This document shows positions 17,046-24,630 of a DNA stretch of 64,000 nt, piece by piece (position 1 is the stretch's first letter; every line of letters starts with the position of its first letter). The notes under the pieces are model-generated. The model saw only the letters and a list, made by a program, of their open reading frames with translations, did not search any database and had not been told where the DNA came from. The translations under genes and the position numbers were made by a program. Origin of the DNA: Pseudomonas cichorii (GTDB lineage: Bacteria; Pseudomonadota; Gammaproteobacteria; Pseudomonadales; Pseudomonadaceae); contig NZ_CP074349.1 of NCBI RefSeq assembly GCF_018343775.1, positions 5,756,001 to 5,820,000 on the forward strand, given 5' to 3'.

Positions 17046-17360
17046 ATGAAAACCGAGCCTCTATGGGCTAAGCAACAACTGGAGGACCTGGTGCATGCCT
17101 TGGCACAGGAATCTTCCAGAGTGGTATTTACCAACCATTGCCTTGAACGCATGGTAGAGAGAGGCATTTCCACCATAGAGGTCATACGCTGCCTCAGACG
17201 CGGGGTCATAGTGCGGGGACCGACTTACAGTCACGCCCACATGAATATCGAGTTCAGGATGAGCGAACCTCCTCCACGGGATGTTGTATGCGTCGTAGTC
17301 GCCATCAAACCTGAGCCAGAGCCAAGCCAGCTTTTCACCATCACGGTCTGGGAGATATGA
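17046..17360 (+). CDS. DUF4258-type putative toxin
   Basis: This is a 104-residue protein with the DUF4258 pattern: VVFTNHCLERMVERGISTIE near residues 26-45 (T-x-H-x4-RM-x-ERGI), then a beta hairpin with CLRRGVIVRGP and the closing strand DVVCVVVAIK. DUF4258 proteins are small nuclease-like, MqsR/BrnT-related folds that often occur as toxins. The next gene, overlapping by four bases (ATGA), encodes a helix-turn-helix protein, the usual antitoxin partner. Expression starts from a promoter overlapped by a palindrome. Toxicity is inferred from family and context. Confidence 0.7.
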   Translation: MKTEPLWAKQQLEDLVHALAQESSRVVFTNHCLERMVERGISTIEVIRCLRRGVIVRGPTYSHAHMNIEFRMSEPPPRDVVCVVVAIKPEPEPSQLFTITVWEI

Positions 17361-17794
17361 AAATGTACGAATACACAGGTAGCGGCCTGAATGGCATCTT
17401 CCTGAAAAATGGATACCGAATCGTGGAAACGGCCCATGGAAAAGGCGTATCGATAGAGAATATCGAAGGGCTGCACAGGGCAATTGCTGCTGATATTGTT
17501 CAGCAAGACTCGCCAATGACAGGCCATCAGTTCCGCTTCCTGCGCAAGGAACAGGATCTGGTGCAAGCGGAATTGGCAGAGATTTTACGAGTAGATATCC
17601 AGACCATAGCCAATTGGGAAAAACGCGGTCCCGAAGGGGTTCCCGGCCCGGCAGACATTGCCATGCGCGGTTTGTACTCAGCCTACTGCCATATTCAATA
17701 TGGCCCTTATCAAGCCCTGCGCTCAAACATACCAACCGAAACCGCCACCTTCACTCTTGATGGAGAAAACTGGGTAGAAGCGATTGCCGCATGA
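17357..17794 (+). CDS. HTH (MqsA-like) antitoxin/regulator
   Basis: This is a 145-residue protein. The N-terminal part (YEYTGSGLNGIFLKNGYRIV) is followed by GVSIENIEGLHRAIAADIVQ, then an XRE-type helix-turn-helix at about 54-95 (RFLRKEQDLVQAELAEILRV then TIANWEKRGPEG). This layout resembles MqsA-like antitoxins that follow DUF4258 toxins. It overlaps both neighbours by ATGA, so three genes form one tightly coupled operon. A 23-base piece of its 3' end is repeated at 18078-18100. It probably binds the palindrome before the operon. Confidence 0.7.
   Translation: MKMYEYTGSGLNGIFLKNGYRIVETAHGKGVSIENIEGLHRAIAADIVQQDSPMTGHQFRFLRKEQDLVQAELAEILRVDIQTIANWEKRGPEGVPGPADIAMRGLYSAYCHIQYGPYQALRSNIPTETATFTLDGENWVEAIAA
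17732..17754 (+). repeat. 23-base direct repeat, copy A
   Basis: CCAACCGAAACCGCCACCTT plus CAC, inside the 3' part of the MqsA-like gene. It is identical to 18078-18100. Confidence 0.9.
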
Positions 17795-18042
17795 TCATCG
17801 ACGTGAAAATGGGTATAGCTGATCTAATCCCCCATGAAGTGGTCCGTCGCATTGTCGATGGTGCCTCCGCTATCCGCGCCTGGCGTGAGCACCTGAACCT
17901 GACTCAAGAAGAAGTCGCCAAGCGCATGAATATCAGCCAACCAGCCTACGCCCAGCAGGAAGCCGTCGCCAAACCACGCAAGGCTACACGCGAGAAAATT
18001 GCAGCCGCGTTTGGAATCAGAGCCGATCAGTTGGAGCTGTAG
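17791..18042 (+). CDS. small XRE-type HTH protein
   Basis: This is an 83-residue protein with one helix-turn-helix domain over residues 28-80 (REHLNLTQEEVAKRMNISQP then AYAQQEAVAKPRKATREKIA, ending FGIRADQLEL), typical of HigA/XRE antitoxin-like regulators. Its ATG overlaps the end of the preceding HTH gene. A 23-base direct repeat brackets this gene (17732-17754 and 18078-18100), suggesting it was added to a two-gene operon by a duplication. It could be a second regulator or an antitoxin paralogue. Confidence 0.7.
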   Translation: MIIDVKMGIADLIPHEVVRRIVDGASAIRAWREHLNLTQEEVAKRMNISQPAYAQQEAVAKPRKATREKIAAAFGIRADQLEL

Positions 18043-18077
18043 GCTATCGGACAAGCCGGGCCTTGTGCTTGAGCACG

Positions 18078-18100
18078 CCAACCGAAACCGCCACCTTCAC
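18078..18100 (+). repeat. 23-base direct repeat, copy B
   Basis: An exact copy of 17732-17754, now in non-coding DNA after the XRE gene. It looks like the leftover 3' end of the MqsA-like gene: the frame still reads TPTETATFT. Confidence 0.9.
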
Positions 18101-18280
18101 CCACTCTGAGCTCTCAGCACCGTCCCCCCTCAATAATTTCCTGCCCCCACGAATAAGCCTTTGCTATATTCGAGCAGCATCAAAGAGCCACCTCGCAATC
18201 TCGCCAAGAGGCTCCGTTGCTTGCCCGAGCGTTCTGGAACGTCGGGGAGCCACAGGGATTTATCAACAGAAGGATCTGTC

Positions 18281-18412
18281 ATGAAGTTCACTACCCTCCT
18301 CCTCGCGGCCATTCTTGCCGCCACCTCCTTTTCTGCAATCGCTCACGGCGGCCGGACTGACAAGCAAGGCTGTCACAACGACAAGAAGGCCGGCACCCGG
18401 CATTGTCATTGA
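18281..18412 (+). CDS. YHYH-type small secreted protein
   Basis: This is a 43-residue protein. MKFTTLLLAAILAATSFSAIA is a signal peptide ending in AIA-H, followed by the short mature part HGGRTDKQGCHNDKKAGTRH and CH. The GGRTDKQGCHNDKKAGTRHCH pattern (G-x-D-x2-GCH...HCH) is that of short YHYH-domain proteins of the periplasm, rich in His and Cys and perhaps metal-binding. AAGGA lies about eight bases before the ATG. The function is unknown. It stands alone between the HTH operon and two small genes. Confidence 0.7.
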   Translation: MKFTTLLLAAILAATSFSAIAHGGRTDKQGCHNDKKAGTRHCH

Positions 18413-18443
18413 CTGCGGGCCTCGCGCCCTCTCGGAGACAAAC

Positions 18444-18680
18444 ATGGCCTTGAACAAACCCAACCAGGACTTGCGTCGCGACTTGCAAGGAGTGGCCTCT
18501 GACCTTAAGTGGTCGGCAGTCGAGCTGATGCGCATCGCGGAACGGCTGAGTACTTCCGGGAATGAGCCGGATGCTCAGGCGGTGCTTCGCATATGCACCG
18601 TGATGCAGGCCGGGGAAGAAAAGCTGCAGGGCGTAACGAATGAAGTGTCACTGGGCAGGCTCGTACGGGCCCGCTCCTGA
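18444..18680 (+). CDS. small unknown protein
   Basis: This is a 78-residue soluble, mostly helical protein starting MALNKPNQDLRRDLQGVASD, with CGGAG six to seven bases before the ATG. Residues 18-60 form a long amphipathic helix pair (VELMRIAERLSTSGNEPDAQ then AVLRICTVMQAGEEKL). No family is recognised. It begins 31 bases after the YHYH gene on the same strand, so they may share a transcript. Confidence 0.5.
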   Translation: MALNKPNQDLRRDLQGVASDLKWSAVELMRIAERLSTSGNEPDAQAVLRICTVMQAGEEKLQGVTNEVSLGRLVRARS

Positions 18681-18718
18681 CTGCATACGGATGAGGATTA
18701 GGCACGGAGCAATTCGCA

Positions 18719-18913
18719 ATGAGCCTGGACGCCATCACCGCAATACTTGAAGTCATCGGCGACGTGATAGAGTTCGGATCACTCAAGAAAGATAGAAACT
18801 GGCCACTATGGCGCCGATGCCTGTGGTACTTGCTGCGGATAACCAGAAATCTTCTTCTGGCACTCCTGATCTGCCTTCTGGTGACCTTGATTCTCGACTG
18901 GCTCACGCAATAA
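18719..18913 (+). CDS. small single-pass membrane protein
   Basis: This is a 64-residue protein. After an acidic N terminus (SLDAITAILEVIGDVIEFGS) there is a basic stretch with three Trp/Arg pairs and then one strong membrane helix, NLLLALLICLLVTLILDWL, at about 44-62. The orientation is likely N-in. CGGAG lies about ten bases upstream of the ATG. No family is recognised. It sits directly upstream of the HrpL box but is not under its control. Confidence 0.5.
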   Translation: MSLDAITAILEVIGDVIEFGSLKKDRNWPLWRRCLWYLLRITRNLLLALLICLLVTLILDWLTQ

Positions 18914-18945
18914 GAGCCGCATCCGAAAATTAATTTCATATTGAT

Positions 18946-18973
18946 GGAACCGGATTCGCTCAGTAGCCACTCA
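18946..18973 (+). promoter_or_regulatory. hrp box (HrpL sigma-factor promoter)
   Basis: GGAACC at 18946-18951 and CCACTCA at 18967-18973 are separated by 15 bases, an exact match to the P. syringae HrpL consensus GGAACC-N15/16-CCACNNA. It lies 87 bases before shcA and drives the chaperone-effector pair during plant infection. Confidence 0.93.
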
Positions 18974-19059
18974 CCTCTAAATCCTGTCGCTTACGGACCT
19001 GGCCATGAGTAGCCTGTTCTACAAGACGTTACTCATCGATCTTTCAAAAACACCTTGAA

Positions 19060-19389
19060 ATGCGCCCCTTGGCGTTTGACGCCCAAGGGATTTGCAACCT
19101 GATCATCGATGAAACCTTTGCACTGAAACTGGCCTGCAACGACATCCATGAACGGTTGTTGGTGATCGGCTTGCTTGAACTGCCAAAAGAACCACCACTG
19201 CAACGCCTGCTGAGTGGCGCTCTCAACCCGATGCTAACTGCGGGCCCAGGACTGGGCTGGGATGAGCGCAGCGGCCTGTATTTCGGCTATCAAAGTATCC
19301 CGCGAGAGAAAGTCAGCGTACCCGCTCTGATGCGTGAAATCGCGGCACTGGTTGAGTGGATCAAGGTCTGGCGCGATATGCGCCCATGA
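19060..19389 (+). CDS. shcA: type III secretion chaperone for HopA1 (ShcA-like)
   Basis: This is a 109-residue acidic protein of CesT/Tir chaperone size and layout: an N-terminal helix, a central beta part with LLVIGLLELPKEPPLQRLL near 36-54, GPGLGWDERSGLYFGYQSIP near 68-87, and a C-terminal amphipathic helix. It lies directly behind an hrp box and 61 bases ahead of a HopA1-type effector, exactly the shcA-hopA1 arrangement of P. syringae. The chaperone would bind the N-terminal part of the effector and guide it to the secretion system. Family call is by size, fold pattern and context. Confidence 0.85.
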   Translation: MRPLAFDAQGICNLIIDETFALKLACNDIHERLLVIGLLELPKEPPLQRLLSGALNPMLTAGPGLGWDERSGLYFGYQSIPREKVSVPALMREIAALVEWIKVWRDMRP

Positions 19390-19450
19390 ATATCTCGTCA
19401 ACGCCCTATCGCTCGCGCCAACAATCATCTGCTCGATACGGAGCACACCT

Positions 19451-20617
19451 GTGACCAACATCCAAACACGCTTTTCGAGTGTCGAAGCCCTGAAAAGCTC
19501 GGACGTCGATATCCACGCACTCAAGTCTCAGGGCCGAATCGAAGTCAACGGCAAGCATTACGACATTCGAGCAGCGGCGGACGGAAAAATCTCCGTATCA
19601 AGGCATGACAAGCAGGCTGTTTTCGACAAGTTCTTCAACGGCACGGCTCACCTGCTGGGCGGCCAGAGCCCGCGCTCGCAGATCACACAGGCGCTGAACG
19701 AAAAAGCAGCATCCGCATCCTCATCTGCGCCCGCGACACCTCGCCTGGAGAGAATGCTGGGTAAGCGTTTCGATGCTCAGCAGGCACGGGTTGAACAGGG
19801 CCAGAGCAGTTCAGCGACGAATGCCGTAAGACCAGAGAACGGTACGCCTCAAGGCAAGGAAACTTTTGCCAGCCTTTATGAGTGGGCAAAGAAGGCGAAA
19901 AAAATTAAAGAACCCACAAAAGAGAAAATCTATGACGTGTTCAAGGATAATCGCCCCAAAGTCACACCCATGGCTCGAACAGAGCAGGATGCCTATCTGC
20001 GGAGGCTGAGCAGGATCGACGCGCATGCGGGCATCAATGTTTGGCCCCAGAGCATGGACGCCGCCAGTCCTGAACATCGGCGTCTCGATATTTACATGAA
20101 GCACCACCCCAACATACGCAAAGAGTTCTACAGAATATCCCCAGACCCCGTGCGTGAAAAATCGGAAAATATGGGCCGCCTGACCATTGGCGTCCACCCC
20201 CAGTATGCCGAACAACTCATAAAGACCATGGCTGCAATGGTCCAAAAGGAAGACTCGATTCACAGTGGAAAAGTTGATGGCCCGCAAAGCTACGGAAGCA
20301 GAACCGACTCAGCCATCCTCTATGTGAAAGGCGATTATCAGAAGGCTCAGGAACTGGGGCAGAAGCTGAAAATCATGAGCGGGCTCCCAGCAGAAGCCTT
20401 CATCAGCCACACACCGCCAAGCATGCACACGATAGATCAGGGGCTTTCTTACGCAGAAACGGTCAAGGGACAATCCTCAAGCCATGGCGACTCACGAGCG
20501 GCAATCATTCTGGATGCCTTGAAACGTAAAGGTGGCTCGCTGGAAACAAAGCTGAAAGCAGCACTGGCCGACAATGGCTACAACCCTGAAAATCCGGCAT
20601 TCAGACGCACTCAATGA
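19451..20617 (+). CDS. hopA1: type III effector, HopA1 family
   Basis: This is a 388-residue effector with a GTG start preceded by CGGAG at eight bases. The N terminus (TRFSSVEALKSSDVDIHALK, then EVNGKHYDIRAAADGKISV) and C terminus (SHTPPSMHTIDQGLSYAETV, then GQSSSHGDSRAAII) match HopA1 (HopPsyA/HrmA) of P. syringae pv. syringae closely. The N-terminal 120 residues carry the secretion and chaperone-binding region, and about 130-388 the effector domain. Residues 100-170, between two conserved parts, differ most. HopA1 acts inside plant cells and can trigger RPS6-type resistance. The frame is open upstream, but those codons are not part of the known effector. Confidence 0.93.
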   Translation: MTNIQTRFSSVEALKSSDVDIHALKSQGRIEVNGKHYDIRAAADGKISVSRHDKQAVFDKFFNGTAHLLGGQSPRSQITQALNEKAASASSSAPATPRLERMLGKRFDAQQARVEQGQSSSATNAVRPENGTPQGKETFASLYEWAKKAKKIKEPTKEKIYDVFKDNRPKVTPMARTEQDAYLRRLSRIDAHAGINVWPQSMDAASPEHRRLDIYMKHHPNIRKEFYRISPDPVREKSENMGRLTIGVHPQYAEQLIKTMAAMVQKEDSIHSGKVDGPQSYGSRTDSAILYVKGDYQKAQELGQKLKIMSGLPAEAFISHTPPSMHTIDQGLSYAETVKGQSSSHGDSRAAIILDALKRKGGSLETKLKAALADNGYNPENPAFRRTQ

Positions 20618-20814
20618 GCGCAATCCTGTCCGTGTTGAAAGTATCCGGAAAGAGTAATCACTGCCGCTGAAACACCCAAAAAAAGGCCGCTTTTTTTGAC
20701 GTCAAAAAGCACTCTACCCACTGATCGGAATCCTCCTCTGCCAGGTTAATGCCCCTCGCCTTCAGGTCGATATCGTCGTGAGAGTCAGTAGGTCAAACAG
20801 CACTGGGGCAGGTT

Positions 20815-22143
20815 ATGTTCGGGACAAAAATCAAAGCTGAACTGGCAGCCATGAAGGCCGAAGTTGATGGACTCAAAGGATTGATGGGCGCGCTTGAGCG
20901 TTCGATGGACGTGGCAGAGTTCGATCTGGATGGAAAGCTCATCCGGGCCAACGATAACTTCCTGACCGCCATGGGATATCGAGCCGAAGAGCTGGCCGGC
21001 AAGAACCACCGCGAGTTCTGCTCACCCGCACTCTGACGCAGCAGCCAGTACAGCGAACTATGGGCTTCGCTGCGCGCCGGCCGCTTCGTCTCGGGCACAT
21101 TCCAGCGCGTGGACAAGAACGGGCATAACGTCTGGCTCGAAGCCAGTTACAACCCGGTGCTCGACACACAAGGCAAGCCCTTCAAAGTGGTGAAGTACGC
21201 ACTGGACGTCACCCGCAAGGTCATGCAGGAAAGCGAGTCTCGCGGCAAGCTTGCCGCTGTCGACAGAGCCATGGCCGTGTGCGAGTTCGACCTCAACGGC
21301 AATGTGCTGGCTGCCAACGAGAACTTCCTGCATGTCATGGGTTATGGCCTGAATGAAATCAAAGGCAAGCACCACCGCGGCTTTTGCGAGCCAAGCCTGA
21401 TCAACAGCTCGGAGTACGGGGACTTCTGGCGCAGGCTGAACCAGGGTGAGTTCTTCAGCGGGCAGTTCAAGCGCATCGGCAAGCACGGCAGGGTGGTCTG
21501 GCTGGAGGCAACTTACAACCCGGTCTACGACGCAGAAGGCAAGCTCTTCAAGATCGTGAAGTTCGCCAGCGATATCACCGAGCATGTGGAAAAACAGCAG
21601 GCCGACTCGCTCGGTGCTTCGCGGGCTTACCACATCTCGACTGAAACCGAAAAAGTAGCCGAGCAAGGCACGCTGGTCATTCAGGAAACCGCCAGAGAGA
21701 TGCGCCAGATCGCGGACAGCATTGGCGCTTCTGCAAAACTGGTGGGGCAACTGGGATCTCGCTCCGAGCAGATCACCGCCATCGTCAACACCATTCGCGG
21801 CATCGCGGACCAGACCAACCTGCTGGCCCTCAACGCGGCAATCGAAGCCGCTCGCGCAGGCGATCAGGGTCGGGGTTTTGCGGTGGTCGCGGATGAGGTG
21901 CGCCAGCTGGCGGGGCGCACCAGTGGCTCAACGACGGAAATCGCGGACATGATCGGCAAGATCCTGAGTGAAACCCGCGAAGCGGTCGCCAGCATGAGCA
22001 CCACTCAGGAAGGTGCGATTCGGGGTGTGACGCTGGCCGATCAGGCGGGTCAGGTCATCATCCAGATTCGTGATGGCGCGAGCGAGGCCGTAGAGGCGGT
22101 CAGCATGTTTGCCACGCGATTCGACGAAGCCAATAAAGCATAA
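20815..22143 (+). pseudogene. PAS-PAS methyl-accepting chemotaxis protein interrupted by an internal TGA
   Basis: In one frame the DNA encodes two PAS domains (about 25-135 and 150-255) and a chemoreceptor signalling domain ending at residue 442, with the tip [20 protein letters not shown] then [20 protein letters not shown]. This is the Aer-like soluble BdlA type. The first PAS is broken by TGA at 21034-21036, between SPAL and RSSQYSELW. The second PAS has [12 protein letters not shown] at the same place, so a single sense codon was lost and no frame was shifted. A restart at the GTG at 21109 would give only PAS2 plus the signalling domain. It may be inactive, truncated-active or read through. 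Confidence 0.85.
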
Positions 22144-22173
22144 GCTGCGCTCAGCGCCCCGACTGCACCTTGA

Positions 22174-22197
22174 AACCCGCCTCGTGCGGGTTTTCAT
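22174..22197 (+). terminator. rho-independent terminator
   Basis: AACCCGC at 22174-22180 and GCGGGTT at 22186-22192 form the stem, followed by TTCATT. It lies 30 bases after the chemoreceptor stop. Confidence 0.75.
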
Positions 22198-22288
22198 TGC
22201 CCGGCAAGCCGCCACACCTCTTGGTTATTGAGGCCGTCTGGGTTTCAATGATCGCCATTGCCCTTATCGCCTGCCAAAGGACCCGTTC

Positions 22289-22774
22289 ATGGCTTCGCCA
22301 GACAAACAGCAAAAACGTGCCAAGCGCGCGAAGATCAAAGCCAAGCAGAACCGCTCGGGCAAGCCGGCACAAAATGTCGTTCATCCTGTATTCGCTTCCG
22401 CTCTTGTGAATCAACCGTTCGATGATGTGCAGCTCGACCTGAGCACCTTTGATTTCCAGGACATCGTCGAAAACGGTTTCGATCCGGCCGATTACGAAGA
22501 CCTGTTTGAAGCCATGAAGGCCGCCGAAGCCATCAGCCAGCTGGCGCTGTGCGTGGTCTTCCTGCAATACCCGGTTCTGGCATTGGTCATCAGCGAAGAA
22601 GACGAAGAGCAAGCCACCGACTTCATGATGGGACTGCTCATCACCTACCGCGCCCTGTTCCACGATGAAGACGAAGACACTGCTGTCGAATGGATCGGTA
22701 GCCCGGCATTCCAGGCCGATTACAACAAGGCATCCGAGTTGCTGGTCAAGCGGGATTCAAAAGGACAGCGTTGA
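22289..22774 (+). CDS. conserved unknown protein
   Basis: This is a 161-residue cytoplasmic protein. A basic N terminus (DKQQKRAKRAKIKAKQNR) is followed by a strongly acidic helical body with FDFQDIVENGFDPADYEDLF near residue 54 and EEDEEQATDFMMGLLITYRA near 103. The split charge suggests RNA- or protein-binding at the N terminus, but no named family is recognised. It lies alone between two chemoreceptor genes and has its own upstream terminator. Base composition is core-like, so I take it as a normal Pseudomonas gene. Confidence 0.65.
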   Translation: MASPDKQQKRAKRAKIKAKQNRSGKPAQNVVHPVFASALVNQPFDDVQLDLSTFDFQDIVENGFDPADYEDLFEAMKAAEAISQLALCVVFLQYPVLALVISEEDEEQATDFMMGLLITYRALFHDEDEDTAVEWIGSPAFQADYNKASELLVKRDSKGQR

Positions 22775-22940
22775 CGTACACAAAAACGTCATGTCCACCT
22801 CAATAACGACAAGAGTGCTCTAAACCGCAGGTTTCATCTAAAGCAGACTTCAGCTTCTACCCGAAAATCCGATATAGCTGCGTACGCGCCTGCTCAAGGC
22901 GCCCCCTCAGCACAGCACATCGGATGAACTCGGAGCGGGT

Positions 22941-24566
22941 ATGTATTTGAGAAACATGAAGATAGCCAAACGCACCCTGACCTGCTTCACGTTCATGGTT
23001 GCCATGGTGATAGGGCTCGGCATTTTCAACATCCAGCAAATGGGCAATATTCGCTCGGAAGGCCTGGAAATCGAAAATGACTCAATGCCTGGCATTGCAT
23101 TGGGCGATGACATCACCCTCGCATTCGCCAACACCCGCATCGCCATCCTCAGAATGATCTCAAGAAGCCCTGCCGAGATAGAACAGGCGTATACCGAGTT
23201 GCTGAAGGAAGAGGAGAAGTTCTACAACGCGGTCAAAGCCTACAAACCGCTGATCAACACGGATACCGAGCAAACGCTGATCACCAGTATCGAGACCACC
23301 TACAAGGCCTATGCCGATGGTGCAGAGCGGGCGTACAAACTGATCAGGGACAACCAGCAAGATGCGGCTCGTCAGGTCATCAGGGTGGAAATGCCAAAAA
23401 GTGCAGAAGGCATGGCTGCTGCGCTCTCCAGGCTGGAAAAAGTAAACGACGAAGCCGAAGCCGAATCCAGCGCAAGTGCGACAGCGGCGTACGAAAAAGC
23501 CAAGACCATTTCTGTTGCAGTCATGGTGCTGGCAGTACTGGCAACACTCGCTCTGGCATGGCGCCTGACTCAAAGCCTTGCCAACCCCATCAATCAGGCC
23601 CTCAAAGCCTCGGAAGTTTTTGCGTCGGGAGATCTGCGTCCGCTCGATGTGGACAGTCGCGGCGTAGACGAAGTCGCCTTGCTGCTGCAATCAATGGAGC
23701 GCATGCGCAAAAACCTGCAAGCCACCCTGAATCAGGTCGACGATGCAGCACAGCAGCTATCGTCCGCCACCAGCCAGATGAACAGTCTGATGGCCAGCAG
23801 CAACGCCGATCTGGTCACCCAGAACAGTGAAATCGAAATGGCAGCCACTGCCGTGACCGAAATGAGTCAGGCGGTTGACGAGGTTGCGCGCAGCGCAGTG
23901 TCGACATCGGAAGAATCGAAGTCATCGTCACGCTCGGCACTGCAAGGACAGGAAGAGCTCAAGCAGACCGTCAACTCCATCACTGAACTGACCCGCAATG
24001 TCAGCAGCGCATCGGAACAGGCGCAGCAACTGGCAAGTCGCACACTGGAAATCAGCAAGGTTCTGGAAGTGATTCGCTCGGTATCCGAACAGACCAACCT
24101 GCTGGCCCTCAACGCCGCAATCGAAGCGGCTCGCGCCGGCGATGCCGGCCGTGGTTTTGCGGTGGTCGCCGACGAGGTTCGGGCACTCGCGCATCGGACC
24201 AATGAGTCGACTCAGGAAATTGAATCCATGATCGGCCATATCCAGCAAGGCACCAAAAATACGGTGTCGGCGCTGGAAATCAGTACCGAACAGGCCCAAC
24301 GCACCAAAGGCCAGGCTGAATCCGCCAACGCGGCACTGGAGATCATTGCCCATTCGGTAGGAGTGATCGACGATCGCAACACCGTAATCGCCAGCGCCTC
24401 CGAAGAGCAGGCCCAAGTCGCACGCGAAGTGGACCGCAACCTGGTACGCATCCGCGACCTTTCCACACAATCAGCCGTAAGAGCGGATCAAACCAGCAGC
24501 GCAAGCCATGTCCTGGCGACACTGGCTACAGAGCTGAATACGACCCTGCGCCAGTTCAAGTTGTGA
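22941..24566 (+). CDS. methyl-accepting chemotaxis protein with four-helix-bundle sensor
   Basis: This is a 541-residue inner-membrane chemoreceptor. TM1 is at about 12-32 ([19 protein letters not shown]), followed by a periplasmic four-helix bundle (4HB_MCP) at about 35-185, TM2 at about 189-209 ([18 protein letters not shown]), a HAMP domain to about 262, and the methylation/signalling domain with the tip [20 protein letters not shown] near 385-404. It signals to CheA/CheW. The ligand is unknown; 4HB domains often sense small carboxylates or amino acids. The ATG at 22941 has CGGAG six bases upstream. Intact, in contrast to the PAS-type receptor upstream. Confidence 0.92.
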   Translation: MYLRNMKIAKRTLTCFTFMVAMVIGLGIFNIQQMGNIRSEGLEIENDSMPGIALGDDITLAFANTRIAILRMISRSPAEIEQAYTELLKEEEKFYNAVKAYKPLINTDTEQTLITSIETTYKAYADGAERAYKLIRDNQQDAARQVIRVEMPKSAEGMAAALSRLEKVNDEAEAESSASATAAYEKAKTISVAVMVLAVLATLALAWRLTQSLANPINQALKASEVFASGDLRPLDVDSRGVDEVALLLQSMERMRKNLQATLNQVDDAAQQLSSATSQMNSLMASSNADLVTQNSEIEMAATAVTEMSQAVDEVARSAVSTSEESKSSSRSALQGQEELKQTVNSITELTRNVSSASEQAQQLASRTLEISKVLEVIRSVSEQTNLLALNAAIEAARAGDAGRGFAVVADEVRALAHRTNESTQEIESMIGHIQQGTKNTVSALEISTEQAQRTKGQAESANAALEIIAHSVGVIDDRNTVIASASEEQAQVAREVDRNLVRIRDLSTQSAVRADQTSSASHVLATLATELNTTLRQFKL

Positions 24567-24568
24567 TG

Positions 24569-24623
24569 TCTCGCGGATGAATTCGCTCCTGCGCGGCCGT
24601 GCAGGAGCGAATTCATTCGCGAT
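24569..24623. repeat. REP palindrome pair forming a long hairpin
   Basis: TCTCGCGGATGAATTCGCTC and GGAGCGAATTCATTCGCGAT are inverted around GCGCGGCCGTGC. The pair lies between the convergent chemoreceptor and permease genes and can act as a bidirectional transcript end. Confidence 0.85.
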
Positions 24624-24630
24624 CAGCGGC

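Noticed and set aside
16787..17071. 94-residue plus-strand frame before the DUF4258 gene
   Set aside because: It overlaps the promoter, the palindrome and the start of the DUF4258 gene, has no ribosome site and no family features.
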